A stretch of DNA of 64,000 nt from Asticcacaulis sp. MM231 (GTDB lineage Bacteria > Pseudomonadota > Alphaproteobacteria > Caulobacterales > Caulobacteraceae). Below the pieces are notes generated by a model. It did not search any database, was not told where the DNA came from, and saw nothing but the letters and a program-made list of their open reading frames with translations. Location: assembly GCF_964186625.1 (NCBI RefSeq), contig NZ_OZ075108.1:1798001-1862000 (forward strand), in the 5' to 3' direction. This document shows, piece by piece, positions 36,306 through 44,368 of the stretch. The translations under genes and the position numbers were made by a program. Position 1 is the stretch's first letter, and each line of letters opens with the position of its first letter.

Positions 36306-37771
36306 TGGCTGCGGTTAAGGAAACCATCGAGACGGTCGCCGGGCTGGAAACCTATGAGCACGGCTTTGTCACCGATATCGAAATGGAGTTCGCGCCCAAG
36401 GGCCTGAACGCCGATATTGTGCGCTTTATCTCCGCCAAGAAGAATGAGCCTGAGTGGATGCTGGAGATGCGTCTGGCCGCCTATGAGCGTTGGCTGACCA
36501 TGGAAGAGCCGGATTGGGCCAAGGTCGATTACCAGAAGGTCGATTATCAGGACCTCTACTATTATGCCGCGCCGAAGAAAAAGGACGGTCCGAAATCGCT
36601 CGACGAGATCGATCCGGAACTGCTGAAAACCTATGCCAAGCTGGGCATTCCTCTGCGTGAGCAGGAAGTGCTGGCCGGCGTTGTGGGCGCGCCGCGTTAT
36701 GCGGTCGATGCGGTGTTTGACTCAGTCTCGGTTGTCACCACCTTCAAGGACGAGCTGAAAAAGTCTGGCGTCATTTTCTGTGCCATTTCAGAAGCGTTGC
36801 GCGAATATCCTGATCTGGTACGTCAATACTTAGGTACCGTCGTGCCGGTGTCGGATAATTATTTCGCGGCGCTGAATGCGGCCGTCTTTTCGGATGGCTC
36901 GTTCGTCTATGTGCCGCCGGGCGTGCGCTGCCCGATGGAGCTTTCGACCTATTTCCGTATAAATGCCGAAAATACCGGCCAGTTCGAGCGCACCCTGATT
37001 ATCGCCGACAAGGGGGCTTACGTTTCCTATCTCGAAGGCTGCACGGCGCCGCAACGCGACGAAAACCAGCTTCACGCTGCCGTGGTCGAACTGGTGGCGC
37101 TTGATGACGCCGAAATCAAATATTCGACCGTGCAGAACTGGTATCCCGGCGATGCCGAGGGCAAGGGCGGCATCTATAATTTCGTTACCAAGCGCGCCGA
37201 TTGCCGTGGCGCGCGCTCAAAAGTATCGTGGACACAGGTTGAAACCGGTTCCGCGGTAACGTGGAAATACCCATCCTGCATCCTGCGCGGTGATGACAGC
37301 GTCGGTGAGTTCTACTCGATCGCCGTCACCAATGGCGCGCAGCAGGCCGATACCGGCACCAAGATGATCCACCTCGGCAAGAACACGAAGTCGCGCATTA
37401 TCTCGAAGGGCATTTCAGCGGGTCGTTCCAGCGCCACCTATCGCGGTCTGGTCTCGGCCCACGCCAAGGCGACCGGCGCGCGTAATTTCACCCAGTGCGA
37501 CAGCCTGCTGATCGGCAAGACCTGTGCGTCGCATACCGTGCCCTATATCGAATCCGATACCGCCAAGGCTCAGTTCGAGCATGAGGCGACGACCACGCGC
37601 CTGAGCGAGGATCAACTGTTCTACGCCATGCAGCGCGGGTTATCCCAGGAAGAAGCTGTGGCCTTGCTGGTCAACGGTTTCGTGCGCGATGTGTTGCAAA
37701 AATTGCCGATGGAATTCGCCGTTGAGGCTCAGAAGTTGGTGGCGATCTCCTTAGAGGGGAGTGTCGGGTGA
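36305..37771 (+). CDS. sufB: Fe-S assembly scaffold SufB
   Basis: A 488-residue scaffold subunit of the SufBCD complex on which clusters are built. Conserved stretches: [101 protein letters not shown] and [13 protein letters not shown] with a conserved cysteine. The start overlaps the preceding stop by one base (TAATG) and its own TGA overlaps the next ATG, so translation is coupled through this part of the operon. Confidence 0.96.
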   Translation: MAAVKETIETVAGLETYEHGFVTDIEMEFAPKGLNADIVRFISAKKNEPEWMLEMRLAAYERWLTMEEPDWAKVDYQKVDYQDLYYYAAPKKKDGPKSLDEIDPELLKTYAKLGIPLREQEVLAGVVGAPRYAVDAVFDSVSVVTTFKDELKKSGVIFCAISEALREYPDLVRQYLGTVVPVSDNYFAALNAAVFSDGSFVYVPPGVRCPMELSTYFRINAENTGQFERTLIIADKGAYVSYLEGCTAPQRDENQLHAAVVELVALDDAEIKYSTVQNWYPGDAEGKGGIYNFVTKRADCRGARSKVSWTQVETGSAVTWKYPSCILRGDDSVGEFYSIAVTNGAQQADTGTKMIHLGKNTKSRIISKGISAGRSSATYRGLVSAHAKATGARNFTQCDSLLIGKTCASHTVPYIESDTAKAQFEHEATTTRLSEDQLFYAMQRGLSQEEAVALLVNGFVRDVLQKLPMEFAVEAQKLVAISLEGSVG

Positions 37772-38073
37772 TGGATTATATCTTGAAGCGACACGTCGTT
37801 CTTTTCAGTTACGTTCCTATAGCCTTGGTTTCTGCTTTTTACATTTATGCTTCAATGCTTTATTCCAGTTATGGATTGGGGCGACGAGATTATAATTTTG
37901 CAATCACTCTGGCGAATTTTATCTTGGCCAGCCTTATTATTCCTTGGATTGGGTTGGTGTTTTTTTCGTTTAAAAAGAAGCCATTGTACGGAATAGCAGC
38001 GCTTTTAGGTTCGCTAATTCTCGGATTAATTGGCTCTTTCGCAATCGCTATGACTGGCTGGAGCCAGATGTGA
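37771..38073 (+). CDS. AT-rich small membrane protein inside the suf operon
   Basis: A 100-residue protein I do not recognise. Three hydrophobic segments suggest an inner-membrane protein: about 9-30 (VLFSYVPIALVSAFYIYAS), 45-65 (ITLANFILASLIIPWIGLVFF) and 72-95 (LYGIAALLGSLILGLIGSFAI). It is coupled to sufB by TGATG overlap and ends 8 bases before sufC. A hand count gives about 40% GC, clearly below its neighbours, so it is probably a recent or foreign arrival. SufBCD is cytosolic, so a membrane partner would be unusual; equally it may be a passenger. Confidence 0.75.
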   Translation: MDYILKRHVVLFSYVPIALVSAFYIYASMLYSSYGLGRRDYNFAITLANFILASLIIPWIGLVFFSFKKKPLYGIAALLGSLILGLIGSFAIAMTGWSQM

Positions 38074-38081
38074 GAAATATT

Positions 38082-38831
38082 ATGCTTTCGATCAAAGATT
38101 TATCCGTCGCTGTTGACACCAAACAAATCCTGAAAGGCCTGTCTCTGGACGTGCCGGCGGGTGAGGTGCACGCCATCATGGGCCCCAACGGCGCGGGCAA
38201 GTCAACGCTTGGTTATGCTCTGGCCGGTCGCCCGAATTACCAGATAAAATCCGGCACGGTAGTCTTCAACGGTGAAGGCCTGTTCGAGAAGGACGTGCAC
38301 GAGCGCGCCGCCGCGGGTCTCTATCTGTCGTTCCAGTATCCGCTTGAAATCCCCGGCGTCCCGGCCCTGACCTTCCTGCGCACGGCGCTTAACGCGCAAA
38401 AGAAGCTGCTCGGCGAGGACGAGATGTCGGCGCCGGATTTCCTCAAGCGTGTGCGCGAACTCGCCAAGACGCTCAAGATTGACATGGACATGCTCAAGCG
38501 TCCGCTCAATGTCGGCTTTTCCGGCGGTGAGAAGAAGCGCATGGAAGTGCTGCAAATGGCGCTGCTGGAACCGAAGTTCCTGATCCTCGACGAGACCGAT
38601 TCCGGCCTCGATATCGATGCGCTGAAGGTGGTCTCGGACGGCGTGAATGCCTTGCGCGCGCCCGATCGCGGTATGCTGGTCATCACCCACTATCAACGAT
38701 TGCTCGATCATATCAAACCGGATCGCGTACATGTGCTGGTCGCCGGCAAGATCGTCCGTTCGGGCGGTCCTGAACTGGCGCTCGAACTGGAAGCCCACGG
38801 CTACGATCAGTATCTGGGGGAAGCGGCGTGA
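38082..38831 (+). CDS. sufC: Fe-S assembly ATPase SufC
   Basis: A 249-residue ABC-type ATPase that drives conformational change of SufB-SufD. Walker A GPNGAGKST, signature LNVGFSGGEKKRMEVLQ, Walker B FLILDETDSGLD and the H-loop ITHYQRLL are all present. SufC-specific segments such as GLYLSFQYPLEIPGV confirm the assignment. ATG 38082 (MLSIKDLSV) is preferred to the GTG at 38070. Its end overlaps sufD by four bases (GTGA). Confidence 0.96.
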   Translation: MLSIKDLSVAVDTKQILKGLSLDVPAGEVHAIMGPNGAGKSTLGYALAGRPNYQIKSGTVVFNGEGLFEKDVHERAAAGLYLSFQYPLEIPGVPALTFLRTALNAQKKLLGEDEMSAPDFLKRVRELAKTLKIDMDMLKRPLNVGFSGGEKKRMEVLQMALLEPKFLILDETDSGLDIDALKVVSDGVNALRAPDRGMLVITHYQRLLDHIKPDRVHVLVAGKIVRSGGPELALELEAHGYDQYLGEAA

Positions 38832-39884
38832 CCTTATCCGCGCTCGACATCTTTGACCCGTCGTCCTACCCGACGCGCCGCGACGAGGAATGGAAATATT
38901 CCGACCTGTCGCGCGTTTTGCGTGAGGCGCCGAAGAAGCCGCTGGTGGTGCGTACCCTGTCTGAACTGGAACTCGGAGCCGGACGGATTTGTCTATTTTT
39001 CGGCAGATGAAGCGGGTTTTGATGGCCTGCAAGCTGCCGCCGATCACGCCATGCAAAAGGCGCATGGCCGGCTCTATATCGACGGCAACGACTTCGGTGA
39101 CGAGGATGGTTATCTCGGCTATCAGGGCCATGGTGAGATCGATGTGGCCGCCGGTCAGGCGCTGGTGGTTTTTGAGGACTACACCGGTGCATTTGATTAT
39201 GCCGTCCATAGCCATCTGCGCTTTAAGCTGGGCGATGGCGCGAAGTTGACCCGCGTCGTTATACTGGATGAGCCGGAAACAGCCGTCTCAGTCCGCCAGT
39301 CAACGGTTGAGACCGCGCCGGATAGTGTCTTCAAGCAGTATGTCTTTTCGACCGGCGCGAAATTCCAGCGCTTTGAAACCCACGTCCGTCATGCCGGCCA
39401 TGGCGCCATCGTTGAGATGAATGGCGCCTACCTGGTCAAGGACAAGCGCCACTTCGACCTGACGACGCGTGTGTCGCATGGCGAGATCAATGGGCTCACC
39501 GATCAGACGATCAAGGGCCTGGTCAAGGATAGCGCCACCGCCGTCTTCCAGGGGCGTATTGTCGTTGAAAAGGGGGCGGACGGTACGGACGCCCGGATGC
39601 GCCACCAGGCCCTGATCCTCAATGATGGCGCCCATATCCGTGCCAAGCCGGAACTCGAAATCTACGCTGACGATGTGAAGTGCGCGCACGGCAATACGAT
39701 TGGCGCGCTCGATGAAGACGCCATGTTCTTCGCCATGAGCCGCGGCATCCCCGAAGAGGCGGCGCGCGCTATGCTGACCCATGCCTTTGTCCTGCCGGTG
39801 GCTGATGCCATCGAGGATGAGGTGTTGCGCGAAACGGTGTTGAATTTCCTCGAAAATGTATCGGAGGATTTCTATGCCGTTTGA
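38828..39884 (+). CDS. sufD: Fe-S assembly protein SufD, single-base frameshift near the N terminus
   Basis: SufD partners SufB in the scaffold. The N-terminal frame from GTG 38828 reads FDPSSYPTRRDEEWKYSDLSRVL and is lost at GAACTC (38969-38974). Deleting one A gives LSELDSEPDGFVYFSADEAG and continues through FEDYTGAFDYAVHSHLRFKLG, FSTGAKFQRFETHVRH, LVKDKRHFDLTT and the SufB/D-like AKPELEIYADDVKCAHGNTIGALDEDAMFFAMSRGIPEEAARAML to 39884. The rest of the gene is well conserved. The sufS ATG lies inside its last codons. Confidence 0.92.
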
Positions 39885-41088
39885 CGTTGAAAAGGCGCGC
39901 GCCGATTTTCCGATCCTGTCGCGCGAGATCAAGGGCAAGCCTCTGGTCTATCTCGATAGCGGCGCCTCAGCGCAAAAGCCCACGGCCGTCATCGACGCCA
40001 TGAGCCATGCCATGCGCCATAGCTATGCCAATGTGCACCGTGGCTTGCATACTCTGGCCAATGAGACGACCGACGCCTATGAGGCCGGTCGTGAGACCGT
40101 GGCGCGCTTTATCGGCGCCCAGACCGATGAGATCGTCTTCACCAAATCGGCCACCGAGGCGATCAATCTGGTCGCTTATAGCTGGGGCGAAAGCCTGCAG
40201 GCCGGTGATGAGATCCTGACGACCGAGATGGAGCACCACGCCAATATTGTGCCATGGTACATGTTGGCTGAGCGCAAGCGGCTTAAGCTCACCTATGTGC
40301 CTATCCTCGATGATGGCACGCTCGATATGGCGGCGTTTGATCAACTGTTGACCAGTAAGGTTAAGCTGGTTTGCGTCACTCATATGTCGAATGTGCTCGG
40401 CACTATTAATCCGGTGGCTGAGATCATCGTCAAGGCACACAGCCTTGGTGCGAAAATCATGGTCGATGGCTGCCAGGGCGTCGTCCACTTGCCGGTAGAT
40501 GTGAAGGCGCTTGACGCCGATTTCTACGCCTTCTCGGCACACAAGCTCTATGGTCCAACGGGGCTCGGCGTGCTCTACGGCAAAAAGGAACTGCTGGAAG
40601 CCATGCCGCCCTGGCAGGGCGGCGGTGAGATGATCGCGCACGTCACCAAGGAAAAGATTACCTGGAATGAGCCGCCGCATCGCTTTGAAGCCGGCACGCC
40701 GGCTATTCTCGAAGTCATAGGCCTCAAGGCGGCGATCGACTGGCTGTCGCAGTTCGACCGCGCCGAGATCGACGCGCATGAACACGCCCTCTATCAACGC
40801 GCCCATGATAGTCTGAGTTCAATCAACTCGCTGCGTATCCATGGCGAAGCCAAGGGGAAGGGCGCGATCCTGACCTTTTCGCTCGGTCAGGCGCATGCCC
40901 ACGATGTGGCGCAGATCCTTGATCGGTATAATGTCGCCGTCCGCGCCGGCACGCATTGTGCCGAACCTTTGATGACACGCCTGGGTGTGACCTCTACCGT
41001 TCGCGCCTCCATAGCCCTATATAACACGGAAGCTGAGATCGATATCCTGGCCGTGGCTGTCGCCAAAGCGCAGTCCTTTTTTGGATAG
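39874..41088 (+). CDS. sufS: Cysteine desulfurase SufS (class II)
   Basis: A 404-residue SufS/CsdA-type PLP enzyme: FPILSREIKGKPLVYLDSGASAQKP, HRGLHTLANETTDAYEAGRE, the PLP lysine in DFYAFSAHKLYGPTGLGVLYG and the persulfide cysteine in VRAGTHCAEPLMTRLG. Class II enzymes hand sulfur to SufE or SufU partners; neither is visible in this cluster. The start ATG 39874, after GGAGG, overlaps the end of sufD by 11 bases. It is the second desulfurase of the operon. Confidence 0.95.
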   Translation: MPFDVEKARADFPILSREIKGKPLVYLDSGASAQKPTAVIDAMSHAMRHSYANVHRGLHTLANETTDAYEAGRETVARFIGAQTDEIVFTKSATEAINLVAYSWGESLQAGDEILTTEMEHHANIVPWYMLAERKRLKLTYVPILDDGTLDMAAFDQLLTSKVKLVCVTHMSNVLGTINPVAEIIVKAHSLGAKIMVDGCQGVVHLPVDVKALDADFYAFSAHKLYGPTGLGVLYGKKELLEAMPPWQGGGEMIAHVTKEKITWNEPPHRFEAGTPAILEVIGLKAAIDWLSQFDRAEIDAHEHALYQRAHDSLSSINSLRIHGEAKGKGAILTFSLGQAHAHDVAQILDRYNVAVRAGTHCAEPLMTRLGVTSTVRASIALYNTEAEIDILAVAVAKAQSFFG

Positions 41089-41120
41089 TATTGGCCTTCT
41101 TTGCGTAGAATGTGAACCTG

Positions 41121-41513
41121 ATGACCGAAACCGTTGAAACTCAAGAGTTGTTGTTTAGCCTGGATGATATGGGCGCCAATCAGCCTTCCGCGCTCGCGCA
41201 GGAGGAACTGACACGCCTGACGGACGAACTTATCGCCGCCTTCAAGACCGTCTACGATCCGGAGATTCCGGTTGATATCTATGAACTGGGGCTGATCTAC
41301 CGCGTCGATGTATCGGATGACCGCGACGTGGTGGTCGATATGACCCTGACGGCGCCAGGCTGCCCTGTGGCGGGTGAGATGCCCGGCTGGGTCAAGGAGG
41401 CCGTGTTGACCGTCAAAGGGGTGCGCGATTGCGACGTTAATCTGGTATTCGAGCCGCCTTGGGAATCGTCGAAGATGAGCGATGAGGCCAAGCTGCAACT
41501 GAATATGTTTTGA
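41121..41513 (+). CDS. sufT: SUF system protein SufT (DUF59/MIP18 family)
   Basis: A 130-residue DUF59 protein: LIAAFKTVYDPEIPVDIYELGLIYRVDV, then VVVDMTLTAPGCPVAGEMPGWVKEAV with the conserved TAPGCP loop and its cysteine, and VRDCDVNLVFEPPW. The family is linked to Fe-S maturation by genetics and operon position. The N-terminal 35 residues are variable, and the start could be ATG 41121 or GTG 41112. It follows sufS by about 30 bases and is followed within 2 bases by sufA. Confidence 0.9.
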   Translation: MTETVETQELLFSLDDMGANQPSALAQEELTRLTDELIAAFKTVYDPEIPVDIYELGLIYRVDVSDDRDVVVDMTLTAPGCPVAGEMPGWVKEAVLTVKGVRDCDVNLVFEPPWESSKMSDEAKLQLNMF

Positions 41514-41515
41514 CC

Positions 41516-41908
41516 ATGGACATTCAACCCACCATCAAACCGCGAGTCCGTCGTCCGCGCCCAGCCGTGGTCAGCTTGACCGAGGCCGCCGCTACGCAGG
41601 TCAAGGCCATCATGTCGCGTGCTGAGAAACCGTATGCGGGTTTGCGCATCGGTGTGAAGCAGGGCGGCTGTGCCGGTCAGGAATATGTGATGTCCTACGC
41701 GGAGGAAATCGGACCGATTGATGAGGTGGTGACCGACAAGGGGGTGACCATCCTGATCGAGCCCAAGGCCGTGCTTTATCTCGTCGGCACCGTCATAGAT
41801 TACGAGACGACCAAGCTGGCGTCGAAGTTTGTTTTCAAGAATCCGAATGAAACAGATGCGTGTGGCTGCGGCGAAAGCGTAACGATTATACCTGTGAAGC
41901 CTGACTAA
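41516..41908 (+). CDS. sufA: A-type Fe-S carrier SufA/IscA
   Basis: A 130-residue HesB/IscA-fold carrier that passes clusters to target proteins. The three ligand cysteines are in VKQGGCAGQEYVM and near the C terminus in DACGCGES. The fold core VVSLTEAAATQVKAIM, GVTILIEPKAVLYLVGTVIDY and FVFKNPNET is typical. A 15-residue basic N-terminal extension precedes it. It closes the suf operon and overlaps the convergent small gene by 23 bases, which implies a tight 3' boundary. Confidence 0.95.
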   Translation: MDIQPTIKPRVRRPRPAVVSLTEAAATQVKAIMSRAEKPYAGLRIGVKQGGCAGQEYVMSYAEEIGPIDEVVTDKGVTILIEPKAVLYLVGTVIDYETTKLASKFVFKNPNETDACGCGESVTIIPVKPD

Positions 41909-42290
41909 CAGGCATGGCCAATAGCCAATCTAGGGCGTCATGCAGATCCGTGAAGGTGCGGATATTCTGATTAGGAAACAGGTGGCTATAGGTTGAGGTC
42001 CGGGCGCGTGTCAGGGCGTCCGATGTCAGTATGGCGACATAGTGGGTGACGGTCTCGCCGCGTGTAATATCTGCCCAGTGGTTCGATAATCTTTGCACAT
42101 CTTCAAAGGTGATTGTGGTTTCGCAATTGCGATGATCCATTAGGCGCCGGTAAAGCCACGGCCGATCGATCGCCGCATACGCTTTGATGAACTTATCGGT
42201 ATAGTACTGGCTGGTCTGTGCGCCTTTAAGCCTGAAGGTGATCAACTTCTGCGCTTCATCTACGGTCAGTTTGAAATATGGATCGATCAT
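41886..42290 (-). CDS. Conserved-type hypothetical protein, possibly STAS/SpoIIAA-like
   Basis: A 134-residue soluble protein without a signal peptide. The alternating strand-helix pattern (YFKLTVDEAQKLITFRLKG, WLYRRLMDHRNCETTITFEDVQRL, THYVAILTSDALTRARTSTYSHLF, TFTDLHDALDWLLA) resembles STAS/SpoIIAA-like proteins, but I see no diagnostic motif and do not assign a role. It ends inside sufA on the opposite strand. Upstream lies a short AT-rich promoter-like spacer. Confidence 0.65.
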   Translation of the reverse strand: MIDPYFKLTVDEAQKLITFRLKGAQTSQYYTDKFIKAYAAIDRPWLYRRLMDHRNCETTITFEDVQRLSNHWADITRGETVTHYVAILTSDALTRARTSTYSHLFPNQNIRTFTDLHDALDWLLAMPVSQASQV

Positions 42291-42360
42291 CCCTGTACGT
42301 CCCTGTTTTTTAAGTCATTAAGCCACGGGATCGCTGAATTTTCGTTAATGGCGTTTAGGA

Positions 42361-43104
42361 CTAATCCTTGACCAGAACGGAGGGCTGGAAAGGTTGGCCG
42401 GTAGCTTCGCTGATTAGTTCCTGCGAGCGCTGCTCAACACGATCACGCAGCGTGTTCAGGAATTCATCCTTGGACATGCCAGGGGCAATCGGTTCCATAA
42501 ACTCCAGAACGGCCGTGCCGGGTGTCTTTTTGTAACGGGTTTCCTGCCAGAACAGGCCCAGATTGGTAGCCACCGGCACAACGGGCATATTGAAATTGTT
42601 GGCCATGTGCCAGACGCCGGAGCGGTAGCGGCGATAGGTGCCCGGCGCGTTAAGGTGACCCTCAGGATAGATGAGAATACTGCGGCCGTCCTTGGCGGCA
42701 TCCGCCGAACGACTGGCCAGGTTCTTGCGCGCTTCGATGCCGCCGCAGTTGTTGACCACGATGGCGCCGAGTTTGGAGAGCAGGGTGCTCATCATCGGGT
42801 ATTTTTCGAGATGGTCGCCGGTGACGAAAGCGAGGTCATCGAACTGGGAATAGATGCAGAAGCCATCGCCCCAGCTATGGTGTTTGCAGGCGAAGATAAC
42901 CGGCACATCGGGGATGTTTTCGCGGCCTCGGATCTCAAGCTTGATGCCTGCGAAGATGCGCATGGCCTGAACCATGCGACGGGTATAGCGCTGTATGATC
43001 CACTTCACCGGCTTGCGGCCGGGAAACAGCGTCAGGATCAAGGCCATCAGGCTGTATAAGATCGACAAAAACCAGTAGGCGATAGCGAACATGAAACTGC
43101 GCAT
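42361..43104 (-). CDS. 1-acyl-sn-glycerol-3-phosphate acyltransferase (PlsC family)
   Basis: A 247-residue membrane-associated acyltransferase of phospholipid synthesis. The catalytic HX4D motif is HHSWGD in FACKHHSWGDGFCIY, and the substrate-binding block is ILIYPEGHLNAPG. An N-terminal hydrophobic helix (FMFAIAYWFLSILYSLMALILTL) anchors it. The start at ATG 43104 (MRSFMF) follows GGGGGA; an upstream frame start would run through a large palindrome that looks like an operator. The specificity (PlsC proper or a paralogue) cannot be decided here. Confidence 0.88.
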   Translation of the reverse strand: MRSFMFAIAYWFLSILYSLMALILTLFPGRKPVKWIIQRYTRRMVQAMRIFAGIKLEIRGRENIPDVPVIFACKHHSWGDGFCIYSQFDDLAFVTGDHLEKYPMMSTLLSKLGAIVVNNCGGIEARKNLASRSADAAKDGRSILIYPEGHLNAPGTYRRYRSGVWHMANNFNMPVVPVATNLGLFWQETRYKKTPGTAVLEFMEPIAPGMSKDEFLNTLRDRVEQRSQELISEATGQPFQPSVLVKD

Positions 43105-43121
43105 AGGTGTCCCCCAAATGA

Positions 43122-43156
43122 ACAAAGCGAATTGAACATTGTTCAAGTTGCTTTGT
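43122..43156. promoter_or_regulatory. Large palindromic operator before the acyltransferase gene
   Basis: A nested perfect dyad: TTGAACA (43132-43138), one central T, TGTTCAA (43140-43146), flanked by outer arms ACAAAGC (43122-43128) and GCTTTGT (43150-43156). The inner TTGAACA-N-TGTTCAA resembles operators of TetR-type regulators of lipid metabolism. It lies 18 bases upstream of the chosen acyltransferase start, so repression at the promoter or leader is likely. The regulator is not in this window. Confidence 0.6.
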
Positions 43157-43177
43157 CAATCCCATTCAGGATGTGGC

Positions 43178-44239
43178 TTAGGCGGCGTTTGAGTCGGTTT
43201 TGTTGATATCTTCGGCCACGGTCACCTTGTTGCGGCCGTTGTTCTTGGAGAGGTACAGCGCCTTGTCGGCACGATCGAGCAGATCAAAGGAATCTTCGCC
43301 ATATTCGCGTTGCGCGACGCCGGCCGAAATAGTGACGGTACCGAGATCTTCATTTGTGGAGCGGCGCTTGAGTACGCGTGAGGCGATTTCGGTGCGCGCT
43401 TCATTGAGCAGGCGCTCGACATTGTCACAGGTTTCACCGGGGAACAACAGGCCGAATTCCTCGCCGCCGTAACGGGCTGCCAGACGCGGCGGACGACCGA
43501 TGCGGGCCAGAACCGAGGCGACGTAACGCAAAACCTGGTCGCCGGTCTGATGGCCCCAGGTATCGTTGAAGCGCTTGAAGTGGTCGATATCGATGACAGC
43601 AAGAGTCAGGGGCTTGGTGACATCGTCACCTTCACAATGGGCATCGAGTGCCTCATCGAAGGATTTACGGTTGGCCAGGTTGGTCAGGGCGTCGGTCATC
43701 GCTTCCATGCGCACCTGATCGAGGTGTTTGCGCAGACGATTGACTTCGCGTGAGGATTCCGTCAGGCGGCCTTCGAGAACAGTGTGATGATCCAGAACGG
43801 TATTGGTGGCTTCGGTAAGGCTGTCGATCAGGCCCTTGAGGGCGAGCGTGTCAACATCGCTCATCGACTTCTTGGCGCCTGCGAGCGTTTCTGAATAGGT
43901 TTTTTGCGTCTTCTGGGCATCGACGATGACTTCGGTGATCGAGGCCAGTTCGCGGGTCAGCTTCAGGCCGGCATCGCGCACTTCATCGTTGAGCTTCATA
44001 CGGGCGATGAACTTGCTGGCCAGGCTTTCCGACACGTCTTCGGTGATGGTTTCGCCGGCGGCGACAAGGCGGTGGATTTCCTGAGCGAGCGGACATTCCG
44101 GATCGCCGGCGACATAGAGCCATAGCTCGTAATTGAGCGGGGTTGGCCAGACACCGTGATCCTGCATCAAACGCAAGGCTTCTCCGGCCAAGGCATAGGC
44201 GGCGGGACTTCTTACGCTGATCTCTATGTCGTTGTTCAT
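43178..44239 (-). CDS. Diguanylate cyclase with GGEEF domain (DgcB-like)
   Basis: A 353-residue cytosolic protein making c-di-GMP. The N-terminal half is helical and probably coiled-coil (SLASKFIARMKLNDEVRDAGLKLTRELASITEVIVD and LTESSREVNRLRKHLDQVRMEAMTD). The C-terminal GGDEF domain has DIDHFKRFNDTWGHQTGDQVLR and the active loop RYGGEEFGLLFPG. I see no RxxD inhibitory site immediately before the loop. The layout resembles Caulobacter DgcB, which promotes surface attachment, but the orthology is inference. c-di-GMP drives the swarmer-to-stalked transition in this order. Confidence 0.9.
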   Translation of the reverse strand: MNNDIEISVRSPAAYALAGEALRLMQDHGVWPTPLNYELWLYVAGDPECPLAQEIHRLVAAGETITEDVSESLASKFIARMKLNDEVRDAGLKLTRELASITEVIVDAQKTQKTYSETLAGAKKSMSDVDTLALKGLIDSLTEATNTVLDHHTVLEGRLTESSREVNRLRKHLDQVRMEAMTDALTNLANRKSFDEALDAHCEGDDVTKPLTLAVIDIDHFKRFNDTWGHQTGDQVLRYVASVLARIGRPPRLAARYGGEEFGLLFPGETCDNVERLLNEARTEIASRVLKRRSTNEDLGTVTISAGVAQREYGEDSFDLLDRADKALYLSKNNGRNKVTVAEDINKTDSNAA

Positions 44240-44368
44240 TCGTTTTCTGGCCCCCTCTTCAGGGACCTTCCCTGGCGGTCTTTGCTACCTGATTCTTCGG
44301 GTAGCCCGGATAACTTAGACGAACTTCTCTGACAGGCGGTTAACGCGATCTCAAAAAATACAAGCGCG

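Noticed and set aside
44240..44368. c-di-GMP riboswitch in the spacer next to the diguanylate cyclase
   Set aside because: Only short hairpins are present and the conserved riboswitch core is absent.
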